A DNA stretch of 64,000 bases from Bradyrhizobium iriomotense (GTDB taxonomy: Bacteria > Pseudomonadota > Alphaproteobacteria > Rhizobiales > Xanthobacteraceae), in NCBI RefSeq assembly GCF_018129405.1, contig NZ_JAFCLP010000019.1, positions 98,337 through 162,336 of the forward strand, in the 5' to 3' direction. Made by a program: the position numbers and the translations under genes. Positions 35,181 to 45,241 of this stretch are shown here, piece after piece. A model generated the notes under the pieces. The model had not been told where the DNA came from. It saw nothing but the letters and a program-made list of their open reading frames with translations, and searched no databases. How positions within the stretch are numbered: the stretch's first letter is position 1; every line of letters starts with the position of its first letter.

Positions 35181-36386
35181 ATGAGCACCGAGGCCCGTAA
35201 ACCGCCACCCCAGATCGCGCTGAAGATCAGGCGCGCTCTGGGGGGCAAGTCCGGCTGGAACGGCATCGTCGTCCAGTTTGCCTTCGCGGCGATCCTCGGC
35301 TGGATTGGCTACGAGATCGTCTCCAACACCCGCGCCAACCTCGAGAACCAGCACATTGCCGCCGGCTTCGGCTTCCTCAGGAACAATGCCGGCTTCGACG
35401 TCAACCAGACGCTGATCTCCTACACCGGCTCGGACACGTTCCTGCGCGTGTTCGTGGTCGGGCTTCTCAACACGCTCGTGGTCTCGGTGGTGGGCATCTT
35501 CTTCGCCACCGTGATCGGCTTCATCGTCGCGCTGTGCCGGCTCTCGCCCAACTGGCTGCTGTCGCGCGTCGGCGAGATCTATGTCGAGATCATCCGCAAC
35601 CTGCCGCTGCTGTTCCAGATCCTGTTCTGGTACCTGGCGGTGCTGGCGGCCCTGCCCAATCCGCGGCAGAGCATTTCGCTGCTCGGCATCGCCTTCATTA
35701 GCAATCGCGGCCTCGTCATTCCCCGCCCGATCGGCGAGAGCGGGTTCGAGCCGTTCCTGGCGATGCTGGTCCTCGGCATCGTGGTCTCGCTGGGCTTGCG
35801 CTTCTACGCCAGGCGTGCGCTGTTTGAGCGGGGGCAGGTGATCCGCATCTGGCCCTCTGTGCTGGCCTTGCTGTTCGGGCTTCCGCTGGCCACGATGCTG
35901 GTCTTCGGTCTGCCCTTTACCTTCGAGCTGCCGCAGCTCAAGGGATTCAATTTCGCCGGCGGCTCGCGGATCATCCCGGAATTCGTGGCGCTGACGGTGG
36001 CTCTGTCGACCTATACCGCCGCCTTCATCGCCGAGATCGTACGCGCCGGCATCCTGTCGGTGCACAAGGGACAGATGGAGGCGGGGTCTTCGCTCGGCCT
36101 CAGCCGCGGCGCCACGCTCCGGCTGATCGTCGTGCCGCAGGCCATGCGGGTCATCGTGCCGCCGCTGACCAACCAGTATCTCAACCTCACCAAGAACTCC
36201 TCGCTGGCGGTCGCGATCGGCTATCCTGACCTCGTCTCCGTGTTCGCCGGGACGTCGCTGAGCCAGACCGGGCAGGCGATCGAGATCATCGCCATGACGA
36301 TGGGCATCTATCTCTTGATTTCCCTCGTCACCAGTGCCGTCATGAGCGTCTATGGTTGGCGCGTCAGCCGGAGCCTTGGCGCATGA
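35181..36386 (+). CDS. aapQ: General L-amino acid ABC transporter, permease AapQ
   Basis: 401 residues, about eight membrane helices. It is longer than ordinary His/Glu permeases because AapQ has an inserted periplasmic/cytoplasmic segment after the second helix pair (about 45-90). The coupling EAA-type loop near the C-terminus reads [20 protein letters not shown], followed by [17 protein letters not shown]. It overlaps aapM by ATGA. Confidence 0.93.
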   Translation: MSTEARKPPPQIALKIRRALGGKSGWNGIVVQFAFAAILGWIGYEIVSNTRANLENQHIAAGFGFLRNNAGFDVNQTLISYTGSDTFLRVFVVGLLNTLVVSVVGIFFATVIGFIVALCRLSPNWLLSRVGEIYVEIIRNLPLLFQILFWYLAVLAALPNPRQSISLLGIAFISNRGLVIPRPIGESGFEPFLAMLVLGIVVSLGLRFYARRALFERGQVIRIWPSVLALLFGLPLATMLVFGLPFTFELPQLKGFNFAGGSRIIPEFVALTVALSTYTAAFIAEIVRAGILSVHKGQMEAGSSLGLSRGATLRLIVVPQAMRVIVPPLTNQYLNLTKNSSLAVAIGYPDLVSVFAGTSLSQTGQAIEIIAMTMGIYLLISLVTSAVMSVYGWRVSRSLGA

Positions 36387-37903
36387 CCGATCTTGCCTCA
36401 TCCTCCTTCGTCCGGCACGATCTGGTGAACGAGCGTCCCGCGCCGGTGAAGACCACGGGCTTCATCGGCTGGGCGCGGACCCGCCTGTTCAACTCGCCGA
36501 CCAACATCCTGCTCACGATCCTGGGCGCCTTGCTGCTCTGGTTCACCATCGTTCCCAGCGTGAAGTTCCTGATGGTCGATGCGGTCTGGAGCGGCAACGA
36601 TCGCACGGCTTGCCTCGCCGAGAACGCCGGTTTCGCGGTCGGCGCCTGCTGGCCCTATATCCAGGCCAAGCTGCCGCAACTGATCTACGGCTTCTATCCC
36701 GAGGCCGAGCGCTGGCGGGTCAACCTCACGTTCGTCCTGGCGGCGGTCCTGCTGGTGCCGATGCTCATGCCCCGCCTGCCGGCCAAAGGGCTGAACGCCG
36801 GCCTGTTCTTCTTCGCTCTTCCCGTGGTCGCCTTCTTCCTGCTGCGAGGCGGCGGCATTTCCGGCTTCGGCCTGAGCTGGACCGCCGGCCTGCTGGAGCT
36901 GTTCGACGACAGCATCATCGGCGCCGGAAACGTCCTGCTCAATCTCAGCAAGACCTCGGCCATCGCGCCGCTGCTGTGGGTCATCGGCAACCTGATCTTG
37001 CTGGTCGGCACGGCGATCCATTGGCTTGTCTTCCCACTGATCTGGCTGCGCGACCAGATCCAGGGCTCGGGCCAGTCGGTCTGGGCCGACTTCGCCATCA
37101 CGACGGCCGTCGTCTCACTGATCGCCTTCGTCCTCGGGGGCGGCCTGCGCACCGGGTGGCGCGCGCTGGCCGCGAGCATCGCGACCTTCGTCGCCATTGC
37201 GATCGTCATCAAGCTGATGGGGCTCGACCACGGCGGACTGCCCATCGTTCTGACGAATTTGTGGGGCGGGCTGCTGGTGACGCTGGTGGTGTCCGTCACC
37301 GGCATCGTGACCTCGCTGCCGATCGGCATTGCGCTCGCGCTCGGCCGCCGTTCGACCATTCCGCTGATCCGGATCTTCTCGATCGCCTTCATCGAATTCT
37401 GGCGCGGCGTGCCGCTGATCACCGTGCTGTTCTTCGCGACCTACATGCTGCCGCTGTTCCTGCCCGGCAATTTCACCGTCGATGGCCTGGTGCGCGCGCT
37501 GATCGGCATCGCGCTGTTCACCGGCGCCTACCAGGCCGAGAACGTCCGCGGCGGACTTGCCGCGATCCCGCGCGGGCAGGGCGAGGCCGCAGCGGCGCTG
37601 GGACTGTCCTGGTGGAAGACGACCTCGTTGATCGTGTTGCCGCAGGCGCTGCGCCACGTCATTCCGAACCTCGTCAACAGCTTCATCTCGCTGTTCAAGG
37701 ACACCTCGCTGGTCTCGATCGTGGCGCTGTTCGACCTCCTTGGCTCGCTTCGCGCCTCGTTCTCGGATCCGAAGTGGTCGACGCCATCCACGGCGTTCAC
37801 CGGCTTTGCCTTCGCCGGGATCATCTATTTCATCTTCTGCTTTGGAATGTCGCGCTACTCGCTGTTCGTCGAGCACCGCCTCAACGCCCACCGCCGCAAC
37901 TGA
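36383..37903 (+). CDS. aapM: General L-amino acid ABC transporter, permease AapM
   Basis: 506 residues from the ATG at 36383, which overlaps the aapQ stop; earlier in-frame starts lie inside aapQ. About ten hydrophobic segments precede the conserved permease domain, with [18 protein letters not shown] and the coupling loop [20 protein letters not shown]. AapM/YhdY proteins are longer than AapQ, as here. Forms the transmembrane channel with AapQ. Confidence 0.93.
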   Translation: MTDLASSSFVRHDLVNERPAPVKTTGFIGWARTRLFNSPTNILLTILGALLLWFTIVPSVKFLMVDAVWSGNDRTACLAENAGFAVGACWPYIQAKLPQLIYGFYPEAERWRVNLTFVLAAVLLVPMLMPRLPAKGLNAGLFFFALPVVAFFLLRGGGISGFGLSWTAGLLELFDDSIIGAGNVLLNLSKTSAIAPLLWVIGNLILLVGTAIHWLVFPLIWLRDQIQGSGQSVWADFAITTAVVSLIAFVLGGGLRTGWRALAASIATFVAIAIVIKLMGLDHGGLPIVLTNLWGGLLVTLVVSVTGIVTSLPIGIALALGRRSTIPLIRIFSIAFIEFWRGVPLITVLFFATYMLPLFLPGNFTVDGLVRALIGIALFTGAYQAENVRGGLAAIPRGQGEAAAALGLSWWKTTSLIVLPQALRHVIPNLVNSFISLFKDTSLVSIVALFDLLGSLRASFSDPKWSTPSTAFTGFAFAGIIYFIFCFGMSRYSLFVEHRLNAHRRN

Positions 37904-37914
37904 TCGAGGCCACC

Positions 37915-38652
37915 ATGTCCGACCCCATCGTCAAGATTTCCGGCCTGAACAAATGGTACGGTGAATTTCACGTCCTGCGCGACATCGATCTCGAGGTCCG
38001 GAAGGGGGAGCGCATCGTGATCTGCGGTCCCTCAGGCTCCGGCAAGTCGACGCTTATTCGCTGCATCAATGCGCTGGAGGAATTCCAGGAAGGCGAGATC
38101 GTCGTCGACGGCATCGAGCTCGGGCCCAATCTCAAGCACATCGACGCCGTGCGCCGCGAGGTCGGCATGGTGTTCCAGAGTTTTAATCTGTTCCCGCACC
38201 TCACGGTCCTCGACAACTGCACGCTGGCGCCGATCTGGGTGCGCAACATCCCCAAGAGGGACGCCGAGGCGACCGCGATGAAATTCCTGGAGCGGGTCAA
38301 GATCCCGCACCAAGCCAACAAGTTTCCGGGCCAGATGTCCGGCGGCCAGCAGCAGCGCGTCGCGATCGCCCGCGCCCTGACCATGAACCCGAAGGTGATG
38401 CTGTTCGACGAGCCGACCTCGGCGCTCGACCCCGAGATGGTCAAGGAGGTCCTCGACACCATGGTCGACCTCGCCGAGGAGGGCATGACCATGCTGGTCG
38501 TCACCCACGAGATGGGCTTCGCCCGCGAGGTCGCCAACCGCGTGGTCTTCATGGACGCCGGCCAGATCATCGAGGCCAACACCCCGAACGAGTTCTTCGC
38601 CAGCCCGCAGCACGCCCGCACCAAGCTGTTCCTGAGCCAGATCCTGCGGTGA
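37915..38652 (+). CDS. aapP: General L-amino acid ABC transporter, ATP-binding protein
   Basis: 245 residues. Walker [11 protein letters not shown]-loop [17 protein letters not shown], signature [15 protein letters not shown], Walker [13 protein letters not shown] and H-loop VTHEMGFA are all intact, typical of polar-amino-acid uptake ATPases. It follows aapM after 11 nt with a GAGGCC ribosome binding site. The same frame is open far upstream through aapM, but only from 37915 does it read as a protein. Confidence 0.95.
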   Translation: MSDPIVKISGLNKWYGEFHVLRDIDLEVRKGERIVICGPSGSGKSTLIRCINALEEFQEGEIVVDGIELGPNLKHIDAVRREVGMVFQSFNLFPHLTVLDNCTLAPIWVRNIPKRDAEATAMKFLERVKIPHQANKFPGQMSGGQQQRVAIARALTMNPKVMLFDEPTSALDPEMVKEVLDTMVDLAEEGMTMLVVTHEMGFAREVANRVVFMDAGQIIEANTPNEFFASPQHARTKLFLSQILR

Positions 38653-38724
38653 GTGCCTGCAATCCGGTGGTCTCGCTGGCCTGACGGCACGCAAGCTTGG
38701 CACCATGCGAATCGGCTTGGCTCC

Positions 38725-38751
38725 CTCCGGACCATTCTCCGGAGAGCAACC
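38725..38751 (+). promoter_or_regulatory. Hairpin over the ribosome binding site of the first GT41 gene
   Basis: CTCCGGA (38725-38731) can pair with TCCGGAG (38738-38744) around a 6-nt loop. The 3' arm overlaps the Shine-Dalgarno GGAGAG (38741-38746) used by the TTG start at 38752. The paralog at 41124 keeps the GGAGAG but has lost the upstream arm. The hairpin could limit translation of the first copy. Confidence 0.35.
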
Positions 38752-40992
38752 TTGCAGAGCAGCCTCGGCGCGCGCGCCCACCAGAACGCGCGATTGCAGC
38801 AGAAGTTGAGGGAACAGGCGGACGCCGTCATGTCCTTCGCCGTCGAGGCGCTGGGGCAGGGCAGACTTGATGAGGCCGAGAATCTCTGCCGCGAGATCCT
38901 GAAAGAGGTTCCGGATCATTTCCACGCCACGCACCTGCTTGGCCTGCTGGCGTTCGACGGCGGGTGGCTTGAGGACGCGCAATTCCTGCTCGAGCGTGCC
39001 ACCATGCTCGATCCGCGTTCACCCGATGCGCGCAGCAATCTCGGCGCCGTGTATTTTTCACTCGAAAAGTACAAGGACGCCCGCGCATGCCAGGAGAAGG
39101 CCATCGCGCTGAAGCCGAATTGTCCGATCACCCTGACCAATCTCGGCAACACGATGCTGCACCTCGGCCAGGCCAAAGAGGCAATCGAGCTGCACGAGCG
39201 CGCGATCAGGCTGAAGCCGGACTATGCCGACGCATTCTGCAACCGCGGCATGGCGGAACTGATGATCGGCCAGTTCGAGCGCGCCGGACAGAACTTCGAA
39301 CGGGCCCTGTCGTTGCAGCCGCGTCATGCGGAAGCGATTGCCGGCAGGGGCATGGTGAGCCTCGAGCTCCGGCACTTCGAGGCGGCGGAAGCCGCGCTCG
39401 ATGCCGCGCTGGCGCTCAAGCCGGGCTCGGCCAGAATTCTGGTGCAGCGCGGACGCCTCTATTTGACTCTCTCCCGGCTGCAGCAGGCGGCAGCGGATTT
39501 CGACGCCGCACTGGCGCAATCGCCTCGGAACGAGCTCGCGCTGTGCTGGCGGGCGCAAGTCGACATCATGGTACGGAACACGGCGGGCGCGATGGCGGGC
39601 GCCAAGAAGCTGCTCGAAGTCAATCCGCAATCCGAGGCGGCCATGTCGCTCCTGGCCTCCTGCTATGCGAACCAGGGAGACATCGCGACGGCGCTCGAGT
39701 ATCTCGATGCGGCGCTGGCGATCGCGCCCGACTTTCCCGAGGCCATCGGATACAAGATCTTCGTGCTGGATTACCTGCAGGAGGCCGATTTCGTGGTCCA
39801 GCAGGCGGCACGAAAATACTGGTGGGATCAGATCGGCGCCAAGCTTCCGCAACGGGCGCTGGCGCCGCGCAATCTCGATCCGGACCGACAGATCGTGGTC
39901 GGATATGTCGCTTCCGAATTCAGGCAGCACTCGGCGGCTTACTCGCTGCTGCCGGTGCTGCGCCATCACGATCGTGCCGCGTTCAAGATCGTCTGCTATT
40001 CCTGCTGGCCGCTGCAGGACGAGATAACCGAGAAATTCAAATCTTGCGCAGACGTCTGGGTCGAGGCCGCGCAGTTCTCGGACGACGAACTGGCCGATCG
40101 CATCCAGGCCGACGGAATCGACATTCTGATCGACGTGTCCGGGCATACGACCGGCAACAGGCTCCATATGTTCTCACGCAAGCCGGCCCCCATCCAGGTC
40201 ACCGGTTTCGGCCACGCCACCGGCACGGGTCTGCAGACCATGGACTATGTGCTCGCGGACCCGACCTTCATTCCGCAATCGGCGCGGCATCTCCTGGCCG
40301 AAAAGGTCCATGATCTGCCGTGCCTGATCACGATCGATCCCATCCTGGACGTGCCGCCTTCGGAGCTTCCCATGCTCCGCAACGGCTATGTGACTTTCGG
40401 CGTGTTCAACCGCATCTTCAAGATCTCGGACGAGGCGATGCGGGTGTGGTCGAGGGTGATGCGCGAGGTGGCGGGATCGAAGATCATCATCAAGAACGGG
40501 CTGCTCGACGATCCGCTGTTGCGCGAGCGCCTGGTCGCCCGGTTCGTGGCACACGGCATTGCCGAGGAGAACATCATCTGCATGGGCACGACGCCGCGCA
40601 ACGAACATTTGCGGGCCTTTGCCGATGTCGACATCTCGCTCGATACGTTCCCGCAAAACGGCGGCATCAGCACCTGGGAATCCCTCTATGCGGGCGTGCC
40701 GGTCGTCGCCAAGCTCGGCAACGGGTCGTCATCGCGCGCCGGCGGGTCGATCGTGGCGGCCGTCGGCCTTGACGACTGGGTCGCCGAGGACGAGGAGGGC
40801 TATGCCGCGATCGCGATCAAATATGCCGCCCAGCCAGCGCATCTGGCGAAGCTGCGCGCGGAATTGCCGGCCCAGATCGCAGCTTCGCCCGCCGGCAATG
40901 TCGAGATCTACACGCGCAGGGTCGAGGCGGGGTATCGCCAGTTCTGGCGCGACTATTGTGCCTCGGCCTCCGAAGGCGGCGAGGTTGCGTAG
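38752..40992 (+). CDS. TPR / O-GlcNAc-transferase-like (GT41, SPINDLY-type) protein, copy 1
   Basis: 746 residues from a TTG start. The start is supported by the tandem paralog, which has the same CCGGAGAG-x-AACC-TTG-CAGA context. Residues about 20-350 are TPRs (for example AIELHERAIRLKPDYADAFCNRG). The C-terminal half is a GT41 catalytic domain: VVGYVASEFRQHSAAY, LIDVSGHTTGNRL, TGFGHATGTGLQTMDYVLAD, GVFNRIFKIS, and SLDTFPQNGGISTWESLYAGVPVVAKLG. Bacterial relatives glycosylate proteins such as flagellin or autotransporters, and TPRs choose targets. It lies 99 nt behind aapP and may be co-transcribed with it, though function seems unrelated. Confidence 0.9.
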   Translation: MQSSLGARAHQNARLQQKLREQADAVMSFAVEALGQGRLDEAENLCREILKEVPDHFHATHLLGLLAFDGGWLEDAQFLLERATMLDPRSPDARSNLGAVYFSLEKYKDARACQEKAIALKPNCPITLTNLGNTMLHLGQAKEAIELHERAIRLKPDYADAFCNRGMAELMIGQFERAGQNFERALSLQPRHAEAIAGRGMVSLELRHFEAAEAALDAALALKPGSARILVQRGRLYLTLSRLQQAAADFDAALAQSPRNELALCWRAQVDIMVRNTAGAMAGAKKLLEVNPQSEAAMSLLASCYANQGDIATALEYLDAALAIAPDFPEAIGYKIFVLDYLQEADFVVQQAARKYWWDQIGAKLPQRALAPRNLDPDRQIVVGYVASEFRQHSAAYSLLPVLRHHDRAAFKIVCYSCWPLQDEITEKFKSCADVWVEAAQFSDDELADRIQADGIDILIDVSGHTTGNRLHMFSRKPAPIQVTGFGHATGTGLQTMDYVLADPTFIPQSARHLLAEKVHDLPCLITIDPILDVPPSELPMLRNGYVTFGVFNRIFKISDEAMRVWSRVMREVAGSKIIIKNGLLDDPLLRERLVARFVAHGIAEENIICMGTTPRNEHLRAFADVDISLDTFPQNGGISTWESLYAGVPVVAKLGNGSSSRAGGSIVAAVGLDDWVAEDEEGYAAIAIKYAAQPAHLAKLRAELPAQIAASPAGNVEIYTRRVEAGYRQFWRDYCASASEGGEVA

Positions 40993-41123
40993 GCAGATCG
41001 GCCGCGGCGGATGAGCATGCGTGAACCCCGGATAATCCCGGGGCCGTTGCCGGTCGAGCCAACCGGCTGGCCAGGCTTGCGAATCAGTTAGACTCGTTCT
41101 GGGCCATCCTCCGGAGAGTAACC

Positions 41124-43367
41124 TTGCAGAACAGCGGCGCCGGCGCACGCGCATTCCAGAACGCGCGGTTGCAGAAGAAACTGATGAAGCAGGCGGACGC
41201 CATCATCTCCGCCGCGGCGAGCGCCTATGGCCAGGGAAAATATGCCGAGACCGAGGCGCTCTGCCGTGAGATCCTGAAGGCGCTTCCGGATCATGTCGAC
41301 GCCATGCACTTGCTCGGGATGTGTGCGCATGACGGCCGGCGCCTGGAGGAGGCGCAAGAGCTGCTCGAGCGTGTGATTGCGCTCGATCCGCGCCTGCACG
41401 ATGCCCACAACAACCTCGCGACCGTGCATTTCGACCTCGGCAATTTCGAGGAGGCGCGGCGGTGCCAGGAGAAGGCGATCGCGCTGAAGCCGAATTTTGC
41501 GGTGGCGCTGACCAATCTCGGCAATACGCTGATGCATCTGGGGCAGTACGAGGAGGCGCTTAAGCTGCACGAGCGCGCAATCAAGATCAAGCCGGATTAC
41601 GCCGATGCATTCTGCAATCGCGGCATGGTCGAGATGTTGCTCGGACAGGTCGAGCGCGCCAAGCAAAGTTTCGATCGCGCCCTGCTGTTTCAGCCGCGGC
41701 ACGCCGAGGCGATCGTCGGCAACGGCATGATCAGCATGGAGCTCCGGCATCACGAGGAGGCGGCAGCCAAGTTTGCCATGGCGCTCGCGCTCAAGCCGGG
41801 CTCGCCCAGGATTCTCGCCCAGCGTGGTCGGCTCAGTTACGAGTTGCAGCGCCTGGAGCCGGCGCTTGCGGATTTCGAGGCCGCGCTTGCGATTTCGCCC
41901 AAGTTCGAACTGGCTCTCCAGGGCAAGGCACAGGCCTGTCTCGTGATGGGAAAGACCGCGCAGGCGATGGCGGCCGCGACGGCCTTGATCGAGCAAAATC
42001 CGCGCTCCGAGCTCGGCTTGGCGCTGATGGGTTTCTGTTATTCGAACCAGGGAGAGATGGACGCCGCGATTGAATATCTCGATCGCGCGCTGGCGATAAA
42101 GCCGGACTACGAGGATGCGATCAGGGGCAAGATCTTCTTGCTGGACTACCTCCCCGAGGCCGACTTTGCGCTCCAGCAGGCGGTGCGACGAGCTTGGTGG
42201 GACTTGATCGGCTCCAAGCTGTCGCGGCGGACACTGCCAAAGCGGCCGCTCGATCCGGACAAGCAGATTGTGGTCGGCTATGTCGCCGCCGAATTCCGGC
42301 AACACTCGGCGGGACTCACCTTGCTGCCGGTGCTGCGCCATCACGATCACGCCAACTTCAAGATCATCTGCTACTACTCCTGGCCGGGAGCGGACGAGTA
42401 CACCGCCATGTTCAAGCAACTGGCGGACGTCTGGGTGGACGCCTGGCAGCTTTCGGACGACGAACTCGCCGATCGCATCGAGGCCGACAATGTCGACATC
42501 CTGATCGACGTTTCGGGCCACACGAACACTAACAGGCTGCAGGTTTTCGCGCGGAAGCCGGCTCCGATCCAGGCCACCGGCTTCGGACATGCGACGGGCA
42601 CGGGCATGCAGACCATGGACTATGTGCTCGCGGATCCCGTTTTCATTCCGCCACCGGTCCGGCATCTGTTTCCCGAAAAGATCCACGATCTGCCGTGCCT
42701 CATCACGATGGAGCCCGTCTCGGATCTGCAGCCGTCGGAGCTGCCGATGCTGCGCAACGGCTACGTCACCTTCGGCGTGTTCAACCGCATCTACAAGATT
42801 TCGGATGATGCGATCCGTGTGTGGTCGCGCCTGATGCGGGAGCTGCCGGGATCGAGGATCATCGTCAAGCATGGTTTGCTCGACGAACCCTTGCTGCGCG
42901 ACGGCCTGGTCGCACGCTTCGTCGCGCAGGGCATTGCCGAGGAGAACATCACCTGCCTGGGCTTCACCTCGCGCAACGACCACCTGCTGGCCTTTGCCAA
43001 TGTCGATATTTCCCTGGATACGTTCCCGCAAAATGGCGGCATCAGCACCTGGGAATCGCTCTACACGGGTGTTCCCGTGGTGACCAAGCTCGGCAACGGC
43101 GCCCCCTCGCGGGCCGGCGCCTCGATCGTGGCTTCTGTCGGTCTCGGCGACTGGGTCGCGGAAGATGACGAGGGCTATATCGAGATCGCCCGGAAATTTG
43201 CCTCGCAGCCGGCGCTTCTGGCGAAGTTGCGCGCAGACCTTCCGGCAAAGATTGCAGCCTCGCCCGCCGGCAACGTCGAGATCTACACGCGTGAGCTCGA
43301 AGCCGGTTATCGCCAGTTCTGGCGCGACTATTGTGCTGCAGCCTCGGACATCGACGAGGGGGCGTAG
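41124..43367 (+). CDS. TPR / O-GlcNAc-transferase-like (GT41, SPINDLY-type) protein, copy 2
   Basis: 747 residues, TTG start with GGAGAG nine bases upstream. It is colinear with copy 1 along the whole length without gaps of note. Catalytic motifs are equally intact: VVGYVAAEFRQHSAGL, TGFGHATGTGMQTMDYVLAD, and SLDTFPQNGGISTWESLYTGVPVVTKLG. Differences cluster in the TPR part, for example repeats about 200-330, which would change target choice while the catalytic half is kept. The pair arose by tandem duplication including about 50 bp of leader. It converges with cysteine synthase, 61 bp away. Confidence 0.9.
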   Translation: MQNSGAGARAFQNARLQKKLMKQADAIISAAASAYGQGKYAETEALCREILKALPDHVDAMHLLGMCAHDGRRLEEAQELLERVIALDPRLHDAHNNLATVHFDLGNFEEARRCQEKAIALKPNFAVALTNLGNTLMHLGQYEEALKLHERAIKIKPDYADAFCNRGMVEMLLGQVERAKQSFDRALLFQPRHAEAIVGNGMISMELRHHEEAAAKFAMALALKPGSPRILAQRGRLSYELQRLEPALADFEAALAISPKFELALQGKAQACLVMGKTAQAMAAATALIEQNPRSELGLALMGFCYSNQGEMDAAIEYLDRALAIKPDYEDAIRGKIFLLDYLPEADFALQQAVRRAWWDLIGSKLSRRTLPKRPLDPDKQIVVGYVAAEFRQHSAGLTLLPVLRHHDHANFKIICYYSWPGADEYTAMFKQLADVWVDAWQLSDDELADRIEADNVDILIDVSGHTNTNRLQVFARKPAPIQATGFGHATGTGMQTMDYVLADPVFIPPPVRHLFPEKIHDLPCLITMEPVSDLQPSELPMLRNGYVTFGVFNRIYKISDDAIRVWSRLMRELPGSRIIVKHGLLDEPLLRDGLVARFVAQGIAEENITCLGFTSRNDHLLAFANVDISLDTFPQNGGISTWESLYTGVPVVTKLGNGAPSRAGASIVASVGLGDWVAEDDEGYIEIARKFASQPALLAKLRADLPAKIAASPAGNVEIYTRELEAGYRQFWRDYCAAASDIDEGA

Positions 43368-43428
43368 ACCGGCCGGGCCGCGGCGACCTCGTGGACGCGC
43401 GTCCCCGACGTGAGGAGGCCTGCGGCGA

Positions 43429-44463
43429 TCAGACGAACGGCGGCTTGATGTTGCTGCGCTTCTCCAGCCATTCCGGCACCGGAAGGTTCTTGGCGCGCAT
43501 GAAGTCCGCGTTGAACAGCTTGGACTGATAGCGGCTGCCGGAATCGCACAGCACGGTGACGATGGTCTTGCCCGGCCCGAGCTGCTTTGCGAGACGCATC
43601 GCACCCACAATGTTGATGCCCGTGGAGCCGCCGAGGCACAGGCCTTCGTGCAGGAGCAGGTCGTAGATCACCGACACGGCTTCGGTGTCCGGAATCAGGA
43701 AGGCATCGTCGACCTTGGCGGTTTCGATCACGGGTGTGACGCGGCCCAGGCCAATGCCCTCGGTGATGGAGTCGCCCGGGGTCGATTTGGCCTGACCGTT
43801 CTTGAACAGCTCGTACATGGCAAACCCCTGCGGATCGGCGCAGGCGTTGACGATGCCCGGGTGCTTCTCCTTGAGATAGCGACTGACGCCGGCGAGCGTG
43901 CCGCCGGTGCCGACCGAGCAGATGAAGCCGTCGATCTTGCCGCCGGTCTGCTCCCAGATCTCGGGACCTGTCGAGTCGTAATGCGCCTTGGCGTTGTCAA
44001 GGTTGTTCCACTGGTCGGCGAACAGCACGCCGTTCGGCTCGGTCTTGCGCAGCTCGTCGGCCAGCCTGCGGCCGACATGCTGGTAATTGTTGGGATTGGC
44101 ATAGGGGAGAGCCGGGACCTCGATCAGCTCGGCGCCGCACAGCTTCAGGAAGTCCTTTTTCTCCTGGCTCTGCGTCTCAGGGATGACGATCAGCGTGCGG
44201 TAGCCGCGAGCGCTGGCGACGACCGCGAGCCCGATGCCGGTGTTGCCGGCGGTCGCTTCCACCACGAGGCCGCCGGGCTTGAGCTCGCCGCGCTTCTCGG
44301 CCTCCAGGATCATCCATTTGCCGGCCCGGTCCTTGACCGACTGGCCGGGATTCATGAACTCGGCCTTGCCCAGGATGGTGCACCCGGTCAATTCCGAGGC
44401 GCGCTTGAGTTTGATCAGCGGGGTGTTGCCGATGGCTTCGACAACGTTGGTTCGAATGGTCAT
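43429..44463 (-). CDS. cysK: Cysteine synthase (O-acetylserine sulfhydrylase)
   Basis: 344 residues from the ATG at 44463; a TTG at 44484 would add seven residues. A fold-type II PLP enzyme: NPGQSVKDRA with PLP lysine Lys44, EATAGNTGIGLAVVA, and the PLP-phosphate loop SVGTGGTLAGV. The C-terminal SGSRYQSKLFNADFM segment occurs in the long CysK/Cds-type subgroup also called cystathionine beta-synthase-like. It makes cysteine from O-acetylserine and sulfide. No sulfate-assimilation genes adjoin it. Confidence 0.9.
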   Translation of the reverse strand: MTIRTNVVEAIGNTPLIKLKRASELTGCTILGKAEFMNPGQSVKDRAGKWMILEAEKRGELKPGGLVVEATAGNTGIGLAVVASARGYRTLIVIPETQSQEKKDFLKLCGAELIEVPALPYANPNNYQHVGRRLADELRKTEPNGVLFADQWNNLDNAKAHYDSTGPEIWEQTGGKIDGFICSVGTGGTLAGVSRYLKEKHPGIVNACADPQGFAMYELFKNGQAKSTPGDSITEGIGLGRVTPVIETAKVDDAFLIPDTEAVSVIYDLLLHEGLCLGGSTGINIVGAMRLAKQLGPGKTIVTVLCDSGSRYQSKLFNADFMRAKNLPVPEWLEKRSNIKPPFV

Positions 44464-44484
44464 GTCGGGGGAAATCACTGGCAA

Positions 44485-45214
44485 AGGGTTGATCTGGCTG
44501 GCCAGAACCTAGTGCCTGGGAGGCCAAAGGGGAAGGCTTTTGCGCTGCGGCGAAAGTCCCGACGCGGCCCGCGGAGTGCCGATAGTCCCGAGCAAAGAAC
44601 CACGCGAACGATGCTGGGACACGATCGCGGATATCGACGGAACGATTATGCCCGGTGACCGTCGGGACATGGAAGATATCGGTCGTCGCAAGCAGCTCCC
44701 GCAGCCAATCTCTATCGCGTGCAAGCCGGCTGGCCGCGCATGGTTCCCGGACGAGTTGAATGGTATGCGGAGAAACGTGCGCGGGCCGGGTGTTCGTGCC
44801 GATTCTTAGCGACCTAGTGAGAGCGACCCGCTACGCCTTGAGACGGAGCCGAGGCCGCATGCAGCTCGTTGCTGACCGGTGCAGCCGGATGAAGCCGCTT
44901 CACCTGGGTGTGGCACCAATATCACATGAAATCTTGGTAAGCTTGAGCGCCCTTTCCGGCACCGCGAAAAGTCGAAAAGTCGCTGCAAGACAGACATATC
45001 TTGCATTTGTATGATCGCGATGGGGAGGCGCATGGCCCGCCACCTCGCACCTGCGGCACTGTCCCGCTGTTCCGCGCCCGGCTAGTATGAAGCCGAAGGT
45101 TCCGCAGAAAGCATCACCTGTGAGCGAGTTGCCAAAAGCCCCCCGACTGCCTGCCTGCGAATCGGTTAATCCGGCTGCGCGGTGGCGGCTCGATCTGCCC
45201 GGCGGGGGGTGGAT
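44485..45214. other. Intergenic region between cysK and the RND efflux operon
   Basis: About 730 bp with divergent neighbours. I see no gene with good composition, start or ribosome binding site. It must contain the promoters of cysK and the efflux operon. A short direct repeat (GAAAAGTC twice in tandem, around 44967-44982) lies in an A/T-richer patch about 240 bp before the efflux genes. A missed small RNA or short gene cannot be excluded. Confidence 0.4.
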
Positions 45215-45241
45215 GTGACACAGCATGTTCCGGTGATCGCC

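Noticed and set aside
36352-37914. Open frame running through aapM into aapP, which could suggest a larger fused ATPase
   Set aside because: Before 37915 the frame is an Arg/Pro-rich shadow of aapM; the ATPase has its own ATG and ribosome binding site and normal length.
41088-43610. Long minus-strand open frame opposite the second GT41 gene, and similar ones at 34008-36401, 46680-48608, 51458-53278, 57569-59413 and 60820-62946
   Set aside because: All mirror well-identified plus-strand genes in the same antisense phase, have repetitive Arg/Asp/Val/His composition, and no start signals.
44540-45033. Short open frames on both strands in the cysK-efflux gap
   Set aside because: None has a ribosome binding site or protein-like composition; treated as regulatory intergenic DNA.
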